This document shows positions 44,964 through 54,366 of a stretch of DNA of 64,000 nt, piece by piece. Position numbers and translations under genes: made by a program. Origin of the DNA: Linnemannia elongata (taxonomy: Eukaryota > Mortierellomycota > Mortierellomycetes > Mortierellales > Mortierellaceae). Under the pieces are notes generated by a model. It searched no databases. It was not told the origin of the DNA and was given only the letters and a program-made list of their open reading frames with translations. The stretch's first letter is position 1. Every line of letters starts with the position of its first letter. The stretch is from the NCBI GenBank assembly GCA_036320915.1, contig JAXBDG010000016.1, positions 1,240,001-1,304,000 on the forward strand. The letters are read 5' to 3'.

Positions 44964-45097
44964 AATTTATACGCTCGCCAAATGATGAACGTTTCCAGAT
45001 ATTTCCATGGGCTGAAACAACGACCTACGCACGGACCTGTACTCACTGTTGTAATGACGTCACTCTGACGCCACCAAATGTAGAATTCTCTAGAAAG
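44964..45097 (-). promoter_or_regulatory. Hsp20 promoter: TATA box, heat-shock-element-like and CRE-like sites
   Basis: On the minus strand TATAAATT lies at 44971-44964. Upstream are alternating GAA/TTC blocks at 44987-45005 (GAACGTTTCCAGATATTTC) and 45081-45097 (TAGAATTCTCTAGAAAG), which resemble heat-shock elements with imperfect spacing. A perfect CRE palindrome TGACGTCA is at 45055-45062. The combination suggests heat-shock-factor and bZIP control; not tested. Confidence 0.5.
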
Positions 45098-45168
45098 CCC
45101 TATAGCAATTCTAGCAACTCGCCATACCTAGCTAGTCAACTGGCGTCTTTACTAAAGTAAACGTCTAC

Positions 45169-45426
45169 AGTCCTTTTTGTGAAAAGGCCGAACTTTCATA
45201 GTAAAAGTTGGGCTTTTTGACTGAATTGAAATATATACGCGAGCTATTCATTTTTTGTGCCAGGATTTAAAGGACCCCATCATGAGGTAGGTATGAGTGT
45301 AAAGGCTGCAGGGAAATAACGTATTTCAGCCACCACAAAAAAATGAATAGCTCGCGTATATATTTCAATTCAGTCAAAAAGCCCAACTTTTACTATGAAA
45401 GTTCGGTCTTTTCACAAAAAGGACTG
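45169..45426. mobile_element. 258-bp fold-back MITE with TA target duplication
   Basis: Two 91-bp arms (45169-45259 and 45334-45426) are reverse complements, with about one mismatch and one length difference in an A run. They surround a spacer of about 75 bp. Ends read CAGTCCTTTTTGTG...CACAAAAAGGACTG and are flanked by TA on both sides (45167-45168, 45427-45428), the signature of Tc1/mariner/pogo-type insertion. No coding capacity. Confidence 0.85.
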
Positions 45427-45428
45427 TA

Positions 45429-46416
45429 GGTGATCGTCCCTCGTTCTCTTGTTCCCCATCTCCTTGTATCCAAGTCAACATGACACCCATCCACAACTTG
45501 GCAAGGGCAGTCTGGCACGCTAGAGACAGACCAGTTAGAGTTCTTTTCACTTGTTGTTCTCCAGCTCTTCTTTTGGCGTTTGTTTTTTTCTCCTTCATCC
45601 ATCTCATGTTTTAATCCTTTTCCTACCATAATAATGCACTCGTGCGAGCGGGTGCAAGACAATAGTAGAGTCCAGTCTCGTCCATGTTGTAAACATTTTC
45701 GGGGGCGAACTGAGCGATCGTTTGTTGTAATATCGGTAAGACTACTTGTAAGGCTGCTTGGTCCACAAATCCTGACTCTCCATGCAACTTGGTAGACTGG
45801 AGATTGTGTCGCTTGATGAAATTTTGAAGTCATCCTGTAGAAAAGGCCGGGCAGGGTGTCCTTGTCTCACTGAATTGCTTGCCCTTTTCAATAATAATAT
45901 TGCCGGTGACAGCCGCCCCTATCCATCGATAATTCAAAACCCAGGCTGCAAGCTCTTTGTCCAGTTGCTGTTGGGAACCTCGTTTACTCGCTTTGAATCC
46001 AAATGAGAAGGGGTCAAGTTGTTGAGCGTTTTTTTTTTTTTTTTTTTTTTGAGAATACGACTGAGTGCTGGTTGCTATGAATATATAAAGTCGTGCATGC
46101 CCCACACACCTAAAGCCTTCTGCGATATTTCTCCCCTTTCAAAGCTCTCACAAAGTCGTATTCTCTGCTCGTTGGTGAAAGAACTTTTCGCACACGATAT
46201 AAAAGTTATGTCGCAGAATATTAGAATTCGCATATGATTTATCAAGCAAGGTTTGAGAAATATCTGACACTGCTTACCCTTTTTTTGCAGAAGTCTGTTT
46301 TGCAGCTGTAATCCCTTGCGGAGGCGTGGAATCTTCTGCATCGAACGAGGACTCTAACGATGGGGCATGGGAGAGGAAGCGATGCTCCTCGAAAACACCT
46401 CATCGGGCGACTCCAT
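45429..46416 (-). pseudogene. Degenerate pogo-type (CENP-B/DDE_1) transposase
   Basis: Read on the minus strand from the ATG at 46416 (MESPDEVFS). A frameshift follows early, then SSFDAEDSTPPQGIT. An intron (about 46278-46173, donor GTAAGC) joins to GSFTNEQRIRLCESFE, the pogo N-terminal HTH. QPALSRILKKK follows, interrupted by a TAG and by an expanded A run (46028-46049 as T on the plus strand). Next come the CENP-B-type segment LDKELAAWVLNY and FIKRHNLQSTKLHGESGFVD, with TGA replacing the usual Trp. The catalytic motif FAPENVYNMDETGLYYC comes last. The frame then collapses and the MITE at 45169 sits beyond the remnant. At least four lesions, so an old dead copy. Confidence 0.85.
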
Positions 46417-46440
46417 GGTAGAGTGAGGCGATGTCAACTC

Positions 46441-46448
46441 TGCACAGG
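46441..46448. other. 8-bp target site duplication of the hAT element, left
   Basis: TGCACAGG, identical to 50465-50472. It lies about 25 bases upstream of the ATG of the pogo pseudogene (transcribed away), so the hAT element inserted into the 5' flank of that older transposon. Confidence 0.9.
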
Positions 46449-49400
46449 CAGTGAACCACACCGCTCAACTTCAGGTGCAAAAATTGGCGTCTCCGGCCAC
46501 CTTCCGGTGTGGCCACCGGTGTACTGAAGCGATGGTCCACCGGATGAAAAAATTAAATAAACGGTCACACACCTGTTCTCCTTCCGGTGTACACCTGTTC
46601 TCCTTCCGGTGTACACCTGTTCTCTACCAGTGTACACCTTTTTTTCTTCCAGTGTCTACTAATGCATGATACCGCTCGTTTTTTTTTTGCAACTTTCGCA
46701 TGCGTCACCATCGGTGAGGCTTGGATACACCATGCTCTGACACAGAAGGAAGGAGTAAATAGTATGTTGTAGGAAATACATTCATCTCTACCCTATAACC
46801 CTCCATCATCTCCCGCAATGAATTACAACTACGATCCCTTAGAGGATACCACATACGATGACTTGAGCGAAGATCCCTATTCTCACAGTCCACTAGGAGA
46901 AGAGTTCGAGGAAGACTTTCCTTCGAAGCCTAGGCGAAGTGCCATTGGAGCCCGATGCGTTGATGACGAAATGACTGACGGACCTGTTGACGAAAACAGC
47001 AAAGAGGGCGAAGATGAGTCCTTCCTTTCAGTAAGTTATTGAAGTTATCAAATCTAATTTTGTGCCGTCCCAAGTTGTGCAAGTTTACTTGCTGACCCTG
47101 CCCCTTTATTGAATTCGTGCAGCCTAGTGGGGAAGCGTGTTTTTGGGGACAACCGGGAGAGATTTCTACGGTCGTTCGCGACGAACCTCCTGCTGTTCTT
47201 GAGCCCCCTCCATTGCTTCGCATAGCCTCAATGCCCGAAACAACTGCCAACCCTGTAGCGTCTCCCTCTCGTTCTCGGGTTGCCTACCACCCTTACCGCT
47301 CCCAAACTTCCTCAGCGCTCTCCGATACCACGGATTCGACATCGATTTCTGGATCATCTCGACGTGAGAGTACTGATGACCCCGAGATGCGTGCTGCTCC
47401 AAGGGGTATTCCAAGGTCTCAAACATCTCACTCCAGGGCCACTTCAATTGCCATTATTGAGGACATGAGGACCGGAACTCCGTTGTATGATATGAGCCCA
47501 ACCCAAGTTCGTGAAGAGCAGCGTCGCCAATTGCGTGCCCGGTATACGTGTTCGGAGCGATGGCTGCAGGTGGTAGAGAGATGTCTTCCGTATGAGCTCC
47601 CTTCGCCTGAAGATTGTAGCGAGCATGCTCCAGAGGAGATGAAGGCTTTGATACATGTTCCAAACCGTGCGCGGGCTCGTGGTAACGCTATCTTCTCCCA
47701 TTTTTTCCGTTCGGTCAAAGTCTTCGATGAGGGAGAAGAAAAGAGCAAATATATCTGTGCCATAATGACCGACGACTCCTGCAAGACCAAGTTATCCGGT
47801 GGTGCTGGAATGATCGGCCGCGAAAGTCATATGAATAGCACCCACAAAGAAGTATACGAAGCCTTCCGATTATTCCAGGGGCTCCAGAATTGCCTGGAGC
47901 GCTTGCCAGTCGACCTTCACGCGTCCAAGGAGCAACAAGAATACCAAGCACCTTCGACCCCCAAGCGGACACCCATGAAACCGAAATTTCTGAGCGCCTT
48001 ACCCGGTATTCCGATCCCTACTTTGGAAGATAAGGCAACCGTTGAAGCATGCTGGCTAAATCTCCTTAGCGAGGGTGCGGTGAACTACTCTTTGTTCGAC
48101 AATCCTAATTTTCGGAAAATCAAGGCAGTGAGCATGCGGGGATTCGACGTCCATGCCTCATATACGATGAAGAAGAAAGTCGCCAATACCACCCGCGACA
48201 AATATCTCCACCTTCGAGGACTGTTTGCCAGGGACATGGACCGTTGCGCTATCACATTCGACGGCTGGACAAGCGCGGACAAGCGCAAGTATCTGGGGAT
48301 CACAATGCACTACATTACCCCAAGCCTACAGACGGCAACAATCCTCCCCGACATGGTGCTAATTGAAGGAGAGCGCCAGACGGGAGAGTTTCTGCTGATA
48401 AAGCTTAGTAAGGTTCCTTTTTTTTTTTTTTTTTTTTTTTTGGTATTGTTGTCGTATTATGGCAGAAGGCGGTTTTGGGCTAATCTACAAATCATATTAT
48501 CCGATCCTAACACGTATCCCGCTTTTCTTTCGAATATAGAGGAAGTTCTCGCAGCCTGGGGTTTGGAAGGCAAGGTCATTGCCGCAACAACAGATCAAGG
48601 CTCGAATATGAAGAAGTGACTGTCTCTTTATCAAGAGAAGAGTAACGTGGCCTGGATCGCCTGCGCTGCACATAAAATGCAGTTGTGTATCAGCAAAGCA
48701 TGGGAAGCATCAGCCACGGTTGCAGCCCTGATCAGCAAGTGTTCGGAAGTGTCCGTTTTTTTTAGAACCCACCCGAATGCGATGTCAATCCTGGCAGAGG
48801 AGCAGAGGGTCCTGTTCGGCAAGAGCTACAAACTTCTTGCGATGAACCACACTAGATGGAACTCCAAGTATGTAATGATCGCCCGGGTCGTCAAGGTTTC
48901 TCCAGCCTTCGAAAAAGCATACCGACGGATGCTTGCAGCCCACAACGACCAACGAGCCAACGCCCTCTCGCTCAAGAAGTTCATTCCATCCGAAGAAGAG
49001 GTCGCTATCCTCAACGAGCTCATTCGACTTCTCCAAGGAGCAGCCAGCTTCACCCATTGGGTAGGCCAACTTGAGAACCCGACCATCTCACAAGTCTATC
49101 CCAGGATTGAAGGAATCCTTCCTGCTATCGATACTTTCCTTACCGACGGTCCACGAGAGATGCATCAACAGCTGGAGAAAGAGTTGCGACAAGCATGGAG
49201 CTATGAGACTATCCCCGATTCCATGCTGGTGGCCATGTTCCTAACCCCAGCTTATGGAAAGCTCGACATGTGGAATACGCCGCTCCCCGCCGATGCACGC
49301 CTCCCCCCGGGCTTCGAGGTGACAGATATGGTCTTCCGAATGTTGAATGGAAGAAGCGATCCATCGACGTATTTGTGCAAGGTTAAATACTTGGTCGTTG

Positions 49401-50464
49401 CAGAGATCATTCGCTTACAGGAGGAGGACGCCCAACGCTCTGCCCAGGACCGTCAGGATTCTCAAGTATCGACTCCAAGCCGCCAGAAGAGATTCCATTC
49501 CGGGCCCATTCAAACATTGGTCAGACGAAGGATGAATGCCGCCATGATCGTGCAGGATTACTGCGAGCAAATAGCGACCGAGGAGAATGATTTTTCCGAA
49601 TTTGCAGATCTTCCTCTGGATTACTGGAACGAACGGCAGGAAGACCTCGAGGCTGCATATTTAATCCGCGTGGCTCGCGCTTACCTAGGAATCCCAGCCA
49701 CATCATCTGAATCCGAACGATCGTTCAGTCGTGCCGGACGAATCCTAGCAACCAATAGGTGCAGGATGCTTCATACAACTTTCCGGAACTTGATGCGCAG
49801 TCATCGTTTCAACAAATTCTTCTGTAGATTTCCACATTACTTGAATCCTGGGTATCTTTATTGGCATTAAATCCCTTTCTTTTATAAAGCATTTCAGACG
49901 AATGAACGGGTGGCGACTGATATGAGTAAGAGGAAAGTAAACATGAGAGGTGTCGCGTTGATATAATGGAGATCATTACATGTAAACCACGTAGTGCTTT
50001 ATTGGTGTATGTGCTGATGCTCTCGCGGCTGTGGATGAAACTGAGGACTTACCAGCGGGTGAAGAAGGTGGGAGAGTGAGCTGAGTGAGTTGGAAACGAA
50101 GCAAGGACAGGAAAAAAAAAGGGAACAACAGTGAGGAAATGCTTTTAGGGAAGGCATTACCATTTGGGGAGCGATGTTGAAAGGCAAAGCGAAGGCTGAT
50201 GTGCGTGGACGCAGGTTAAATGTAGCATGGTTTTTACGACGCATACTGGGTGGCAAAACAAGCAGTTTAAGCAGAGAGCCAGACAGAAGGATAGGTGTAT
50301 ACAAGCAGTGTACACCGGTAGGAGAACCAGTGCACACCGGAAGGAGAACAGGTGTGTGACCGTTTATTTAATTTTTTCATCCGGTGGACCATCGCTTCAG
50401 TACACCCGGAAGGTGGCAGGAGACGCCAATTTTTGCACCTGAAGTTGAGCGGTGTGGTTCACTG
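46449..50464 (+). mobile_element. Complete hAT transposon, 4016 bp
   Basis: Bounded by perfect 8-bp duplications (TGCACAGG) and terminal inverted repeats starting CAGTGAACCACACCGCTCAA. The repeats are unusually long for hAT, about 180-190 bp (46449 to about 46640 and 50281 to 50464), with a small length difference near GGCCACCTTCCGG. Subterminal copies of CCGGTGTACACCTGTTCTCC occur three times at the left and in variant form at the right. Between the ends lie one transposase gene (46818-49870) and short noncoding flanks. A perfect target duplication and well-matched ends point to recent insertion. Confidence 0.95.
46818..49870 (+). CDS. hAT-family transposase, three exons, one in-frame TGA
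   Basis: Exons are 46818-47030, 47123-48407 and 48540-49870; introns 47031-47122 (GTAAGT...GTGCAG) and 48408-48539 (GTAAGG...ATATAG, branch CCTAAC). The joined frame has 942 codons. Exon 2 has an acidic/Ser-rich start and a BED-type zinc finger (C-x7-C-x13-H-x4-H, from YICAIMTDDSC to NSTH). Then come the catalytic blocks FDGWTSADKRKYLGI and AATTDQGSN. Exon 3 has WIACAAHKMQLCI and ends with the hAT dimerisation domain (VARAYLGIPATSSESERSFS, then AGRILATNR). A TGA at 48617-48619 sits between NMKK and LSLYQEKSNVAW with the same frame open on both sides. It is the only lesion; its context is TGA-CTG. It is either a recent nonsense mutation or leaky readthrough. Confidence 0.92.
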
Positions 50465-50472
50465 TGCACAGG
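50465..50472. other. 8-bp target site duplication of the hAT element, right
   Basis: TGCACAGG, identical to 46441-46448. Confidence 0.9.
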
Positions 50473-50565
50473 TGCTGCGAGCGCACCTCATTTGCAAAGT
50501 TAAGGGGCTGGTTCAAATTTATTAAGGGTTATGCAATCATAGGTTAGCCTTAGCATATCCTCCTA

Positions 50566-50860
50566 AGCCCACCTGGTGTATGTGGTAAAACTGCACTCCT
50601 CTTGTTGTAGCTTACAAGAGGTCCTGGGATCAAACCCCAGTAAAATCAGTCTCTTCAGCCTGGGATGGTTTTAATATCCCGTCAGCGAACTTCTCTTCTT
50701 CAGCCTGGGATGGCTTTAATATCCCGTCAAGAAACCTCTCTTCTTCAGCCTGGGACGGCTTCATTGTCCCAACCATCTCTCCTCCTTATGTCTTCGAAGT
50801 AGTCGTAGTCTGTCTTAAAACAAATCAATAAATTTCAAAAGCCTCCTGCGGGCGATATAG
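50566..50860 (+). mobile_element. tRNA-derived SINE-like unit with 46-bp tandem body repeats
   Basis: 50566-50645 looks like a tRNA. An A-box-like TGGTGTATGTGGTAAAACTG and an anticodon-type hairpin (CCTCTTGT...ACAAGAGG) precede a good T arm (CTGGG-ATCAAAC-CCCAG, covering the B box). The 3' acceptor strand does not pair with the 5' GCCCACC, so it is not a functional tRNA. It is followed by three copies of a unit of about 46 bp (CTTCAGCCTGGGATGGTTTT...ATCCCGTCA) and an A-rich AATAAATTTCAAAAG end. Confidence 0.55.
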
Positions 50861-51205
50861 CAGAAAAAAAAACCTCTCCTAAGCATATTGTTGCGGAATT
50901 AGGCGGTTCGTTTGAGATATGTTTGAGTGGCTGTTACACTCACAGTTGAGGTTGATGTTGTGAATAATGGGAGTGTAAAAGAGGGTTGTTGAACTGGGGT
51001 GGACCTAGAGCACGACAATACAATAATCACTGAAATAAACGGCGTCCCTAACTCAATCAATTGCTTCATGAGGCTGTCTTTTGAAAGGACAAGGAGCAAA
51101 AGATCAAGCTGCCTCGCTATTTTACGGCGACGCCCAGCACTGCAGGGAGGGGATTTTCTGAAATAATATCAACCCTTGCGGCAAAAGCGTATAGGTTTGA
51201 CTGTA
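50861..51205. mobile_element. Possible pogo-type nonautonomous remnant
   Basis: The right end reads, inward on the minus strand, TA-CAGTCAAACCTATACGCT, then TTTGCCGCAAGGGTTGATAT. It resembles the element end at 54226-54288 (TA-CAGTTAAACCTCTCCTAT). The left end (AACCTCTCCTAAGCATATTG) is a weaker match. No coding frame between. Boundaries are uncertain. Confidence 0.35.
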
Positions 51206-51695
51206 CTTTGCTTGTTCCATTGAATATGAGTCTGACACAATCTGCATAATAGTATTGAAACTCAATTTCCAAAACCGCCAGTTCCATATGGGCTGTGCGC
51301 ATGCTATATTTAATTGCATTCTATCCTTTTAGCAATTCCCACATGTTAACAGCGACTCAAGTCGACATGTTTCTTCCCCAGCCTAGAATTTTGATTTCAT
51401 TTCAGGGGTGCGTTACCAAATAAGGGCGAAAGAACGAAGGCTAGAGCGAAATACAATGGGAATTAATGGGGAGATGGAGCTGAGGAGACCAAGCTGAGGA
51501 GTCGGAAGTAGTGATAGTAGAAAAAGAGAAGAATAACAGTCACACAAAGGTCCTTCTTATCTTTGTGCTCTGTGCGGTACTTGGAAAGAGCCAATTGCAG
51601 CCAGAGCATAGCATATATCGCTTTGTCTGTTATCTAGTCTGCAACATCCATTGACCGCGCCGTCGATACACCATTCATTGAATAAGCTTAGTCCC

Positions 51696-51703
51696 TATAA
51701 AAG
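51696..51703 (+). promoter_or_regulatory. TATA box of the membrane protein gene
   Basis: TATAAAAG about 180 bases before the ATG at 51878, with a CT-rich leader between. Confidence 0.5.
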
Positions 51704-51877
51704 ACCGTCTTTTCCTGTATATCACTTCTTGTCCTTTCACTTGATCCTCTTGTTTCCCTTATCCCTTCCCTTGCCTTTCCATTTGTATCCCTGTCCTGTT
51801 TATTACATAGTCTCAGCATATATCAAAGACCTTGCAGTTGATATCTTCACTGTCAATTTCTCTTCATTCACATCAAA

Positions 51878-53692
51878 ATGGGACCCAAAATGAATGGCAA
51901 CATTCTTCAGTACTTCTGGGGTTTCCTGACATTTGGAGGTAAGACTGGGTATAATATTAATGTCTCTTACTATAACCTTACTCTGAACGTATATTCGTAC
52001 TCATAAGTTGTTCTCTGTTTGAAATTTATACATAAGAAAGAACGGTTTCCTTCGCCACGCATTGGCGAGAGCTGGACGTTCGTCATTACCCGCTCGTTCT
52101 TTGTATGTCTCATAAGTACGTACCTCCTCTTCACTTTCATATCTCTACAAATTAAAAATCGACCGTTGTTGGCTTTAATGATTACTGCGATATTAACTGT
52201 TGGAGCACTTGGCTCTTCGATATAGAAATAATATGCTGGGGTTTTGTCTTCTTTACGATTGTTGAGTGGGGCAACTATTTGCATCTGGGAAACAGTAGGC
52301 CCTATATAGCGACGGAAGCAGAATCAATGCTCTCCAATGGTACCCCTGTTCCCCGTAAGACTCATTCTTTTTTCAGTACATCATATCTCGCAGTCTTTGT
52401 TCATCCCAAGACGCTAGGATCTGATATTACTTTTTTCAATGACAATTCACTTAGTACTGTCTCTATCATCAACAGAGCCTAACAAATTCCGCAACTTTAC
52501 TCAAGGGTATTTCTATGACTTGAATGGACCGCAGCCGCTTGGGTACCAGGGAAAGAGGTCGAACAATTCAACAAGCGATGAAATGGATCTTACGCTGAAT
52601 GTGACGACGCTTCGGAGCGAGCTTCTGGAATATATCGAGATTCAGATAGACCACACAGAGCAACCTCCGGCATGTGGTTGGTACAAGCTTAGTTTGAGAC
52701 ACCCAGGTAAATTTATCGCAGACATGCATCTTCCGTTCTTTTAAACGCGTGTTATGGACATGAAGTCGTGAAGGACTGCATAAACGACACGCCTTTCAAA
52801 TGATCCGGCACAATACTGATGGTTATTGTTGTATGCATTTCATTTCTATTTGCTTTTATTTCGCTTTCAAGACTCCACGGGACAAGCTGCCGCGTATAAG
52901 GACCGTTCAAACGTCTACTTCTACAAACCTGGTTATATTGTCGAGATCCGATACAGACCTCTTCATATCTATACTGGGATGGCACCCTACAACAAAGACT
53001 TCCACACCATTAATAGCCAAGTGAGACGCTTCTTCGGTGTCGAACGTCAATATGAAGACTATTCCTATACAACGTCGGTTATCTATCAGCCCAAACCGGC
53101 TACCTATGGGTTGGACACCGAGGCTACCATCATCATGCGACCGGAATCCGCATTCGAGACGATCTCCTACTCCGAACAAAAGATCAGGCTCCTAGACACA
53201 TTATCAAGCATCGGAGGCTTCCTGGGTCTTGCAGGCACCACGATTATATTCCTTTTTGGCATGAGTCCGAATTCACCATGGGGAATGATCGCCCAGCCCG
53301 TGCGTCGAAAGGTGTGGAGGTCCCTAAACGCAAGCGAGTTAACTGCTGGAGGCATTCCGCTCCCCTTTACGGTCCAAGATAACGGCGATGCGGACTGGGA
53401 TATTACAGGGGAGGCAAAGCGGATAAGCAATTTGAAGAGGCGTGTGGATAACCTGGAGCGAGTGCTGAGGGACTACTATGTGGACGCAGAGTTTTTCGTG
53501 TTCCAGAGAGAACCGCAGGGGTCACCGCAGGGACCACCACAGGGACCACCGCAAGATACAATCGAGGGGTCGGAGATGAGCCAGAACACCAGTGTCCCGA
53601 CTGAAGCGAACGAGGATTCTATCCGATGCAAGCAATTCAAAATGAAAGCGAACAAGAGTGACCCATTTCAAGACGCCGACACAGTCGTATGA
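51878..53692 (+). CDS. Putative multi-pass membrane protein, multi-exon, unknown family
   Basis: Exon 1 (51878-51938, MGPKMNGNILQYFWGFL) splices to about 52008 (VVLCLKFIHKKERFPSP). Two or three further transmembrane segments follow (TFVITRSFFVCLIS, CWGFVFFTIVEWGNY). The later coding part has FRNFTQGYFYDLNG, then a clear intron 52707-52871 and a last exon 52872-53692. That exon holds STGQAAAYKDRSNVYFYKPG, a hydrophobic segment FLGLAGTTIIFLFGM, a coiled-coil-like ISNLKRRVDNLERVLRDYY, a PQG repeat and a polar tail. Between 52100 and 52480 the frame changes twice: after GALGSSI near 52210 and after FNDNSLS near 52455. The first could be an intron (52116-52211); the second has no good intron and may be a lesion. 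Function unknown. Confidence 0.6.
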
Positions 53693-53860
53693 AAGCAATA
53701 GATTTTACACACGCACATACAATATATTAATACTTTTGTTCAAACAAGTTTTACTGTCGATCTAACTAGTAAGCGTTACATGATCGCTGATCTGCCCCTG
53801 TTCCTTGTTCCTTGTTATCTTACTACTTGTTTCTTCCTCGCACCGGCCTTATACAAGGGT

Positions 53861-53936
53861 ATAATGACTGGCGTGTGGCAGCCACGCGTTCATAGTAACG
53901 TTGCTTTTTGATCCTTCGATGTCGGCTCTTTCTATC
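53861..53936 (+). pseudogene. 28S rRNA-derived fragment
   Basis: About 75 nt reading GACTGGCGTGTGGCAGCCAC, then GTTGCTTTTTGATCCTTCGA and GTCGGCTCTTTCTATC, closely matching 28S. Similarity fades after CTATC. It is the same segment and same left limit (AACTGGC) as the end of the long fragment at 8140. Confidence 0.8.
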
Positions 53937-54225
53937 CTTGCTTCGTTAGAATTCGAGGTCGTGTCGTTGATGCTGTTGCGCAATCAGGGGTTCGGCGGTG
54001 GTGGTGCGATCGTAGCGCTCCCAGTTAACTCCTCGAATAAAACCTTTCACCTATCGTTTGTTCTCACTGAAAATAGCCGAGTCAGCTAACGTGGTGGTGG
54101 CTTTAACAGGGCAAGAGCAAATGAACCGCCATGCCACCCTATTATACTAGTGCAGCATTTACGCCTAGCTACGGTGAGTGAAGTGAAGTTTTTGTATTTA
54201 ATAGCATATCCTCTCTATAACATGT

Positions 54226-54288
54226 CCTCTCCTATAGCATATCAACCCTTGCGACAAAAGCGTATGCTATAGGAGAGGTTTAACTGTA
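54226..54288. repeat. Perfect 16-bp hairpin next to a pogo-type end
   Basis: CCTCTCCTATAGCATA (54226-54241) and TATGCTATAGGAGAGG (54263-54278) are exact reverse complements around a 21-base loop, followed by TTTAACTG-TA. The loop sequence (TCAACCCTTGCGACAAAAG) also occurs near 51160-51190. It is probably the end of a Tc1/pogo-type element whose other parts are gone. Confidence 0.5.
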
Positions 54289-54366
54289 CCACCTTTTCCG
54301 ACGTTGAGTTCAATTTTAAGCCTTGCTTGTTTCATACCTTTTACTTCTCGGCATCACCACCAGTCC

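Noticed and set aside
46028..46049. Long T run as the poly(A) tail of a minus-strand retroposon
   Set aside because: The run is inside the pogo transposase frame between ALSRIL and the DNA-binding segment; it is an expanded Lys-codon tract, not a tail.
48426..48450. T run at 48420-48450 as a retroposon tail inside the hAT element
   Set aside because: It lies within intron 2 (48408-48539) just after a GTAAGG donor and is not bounded by target duplications.
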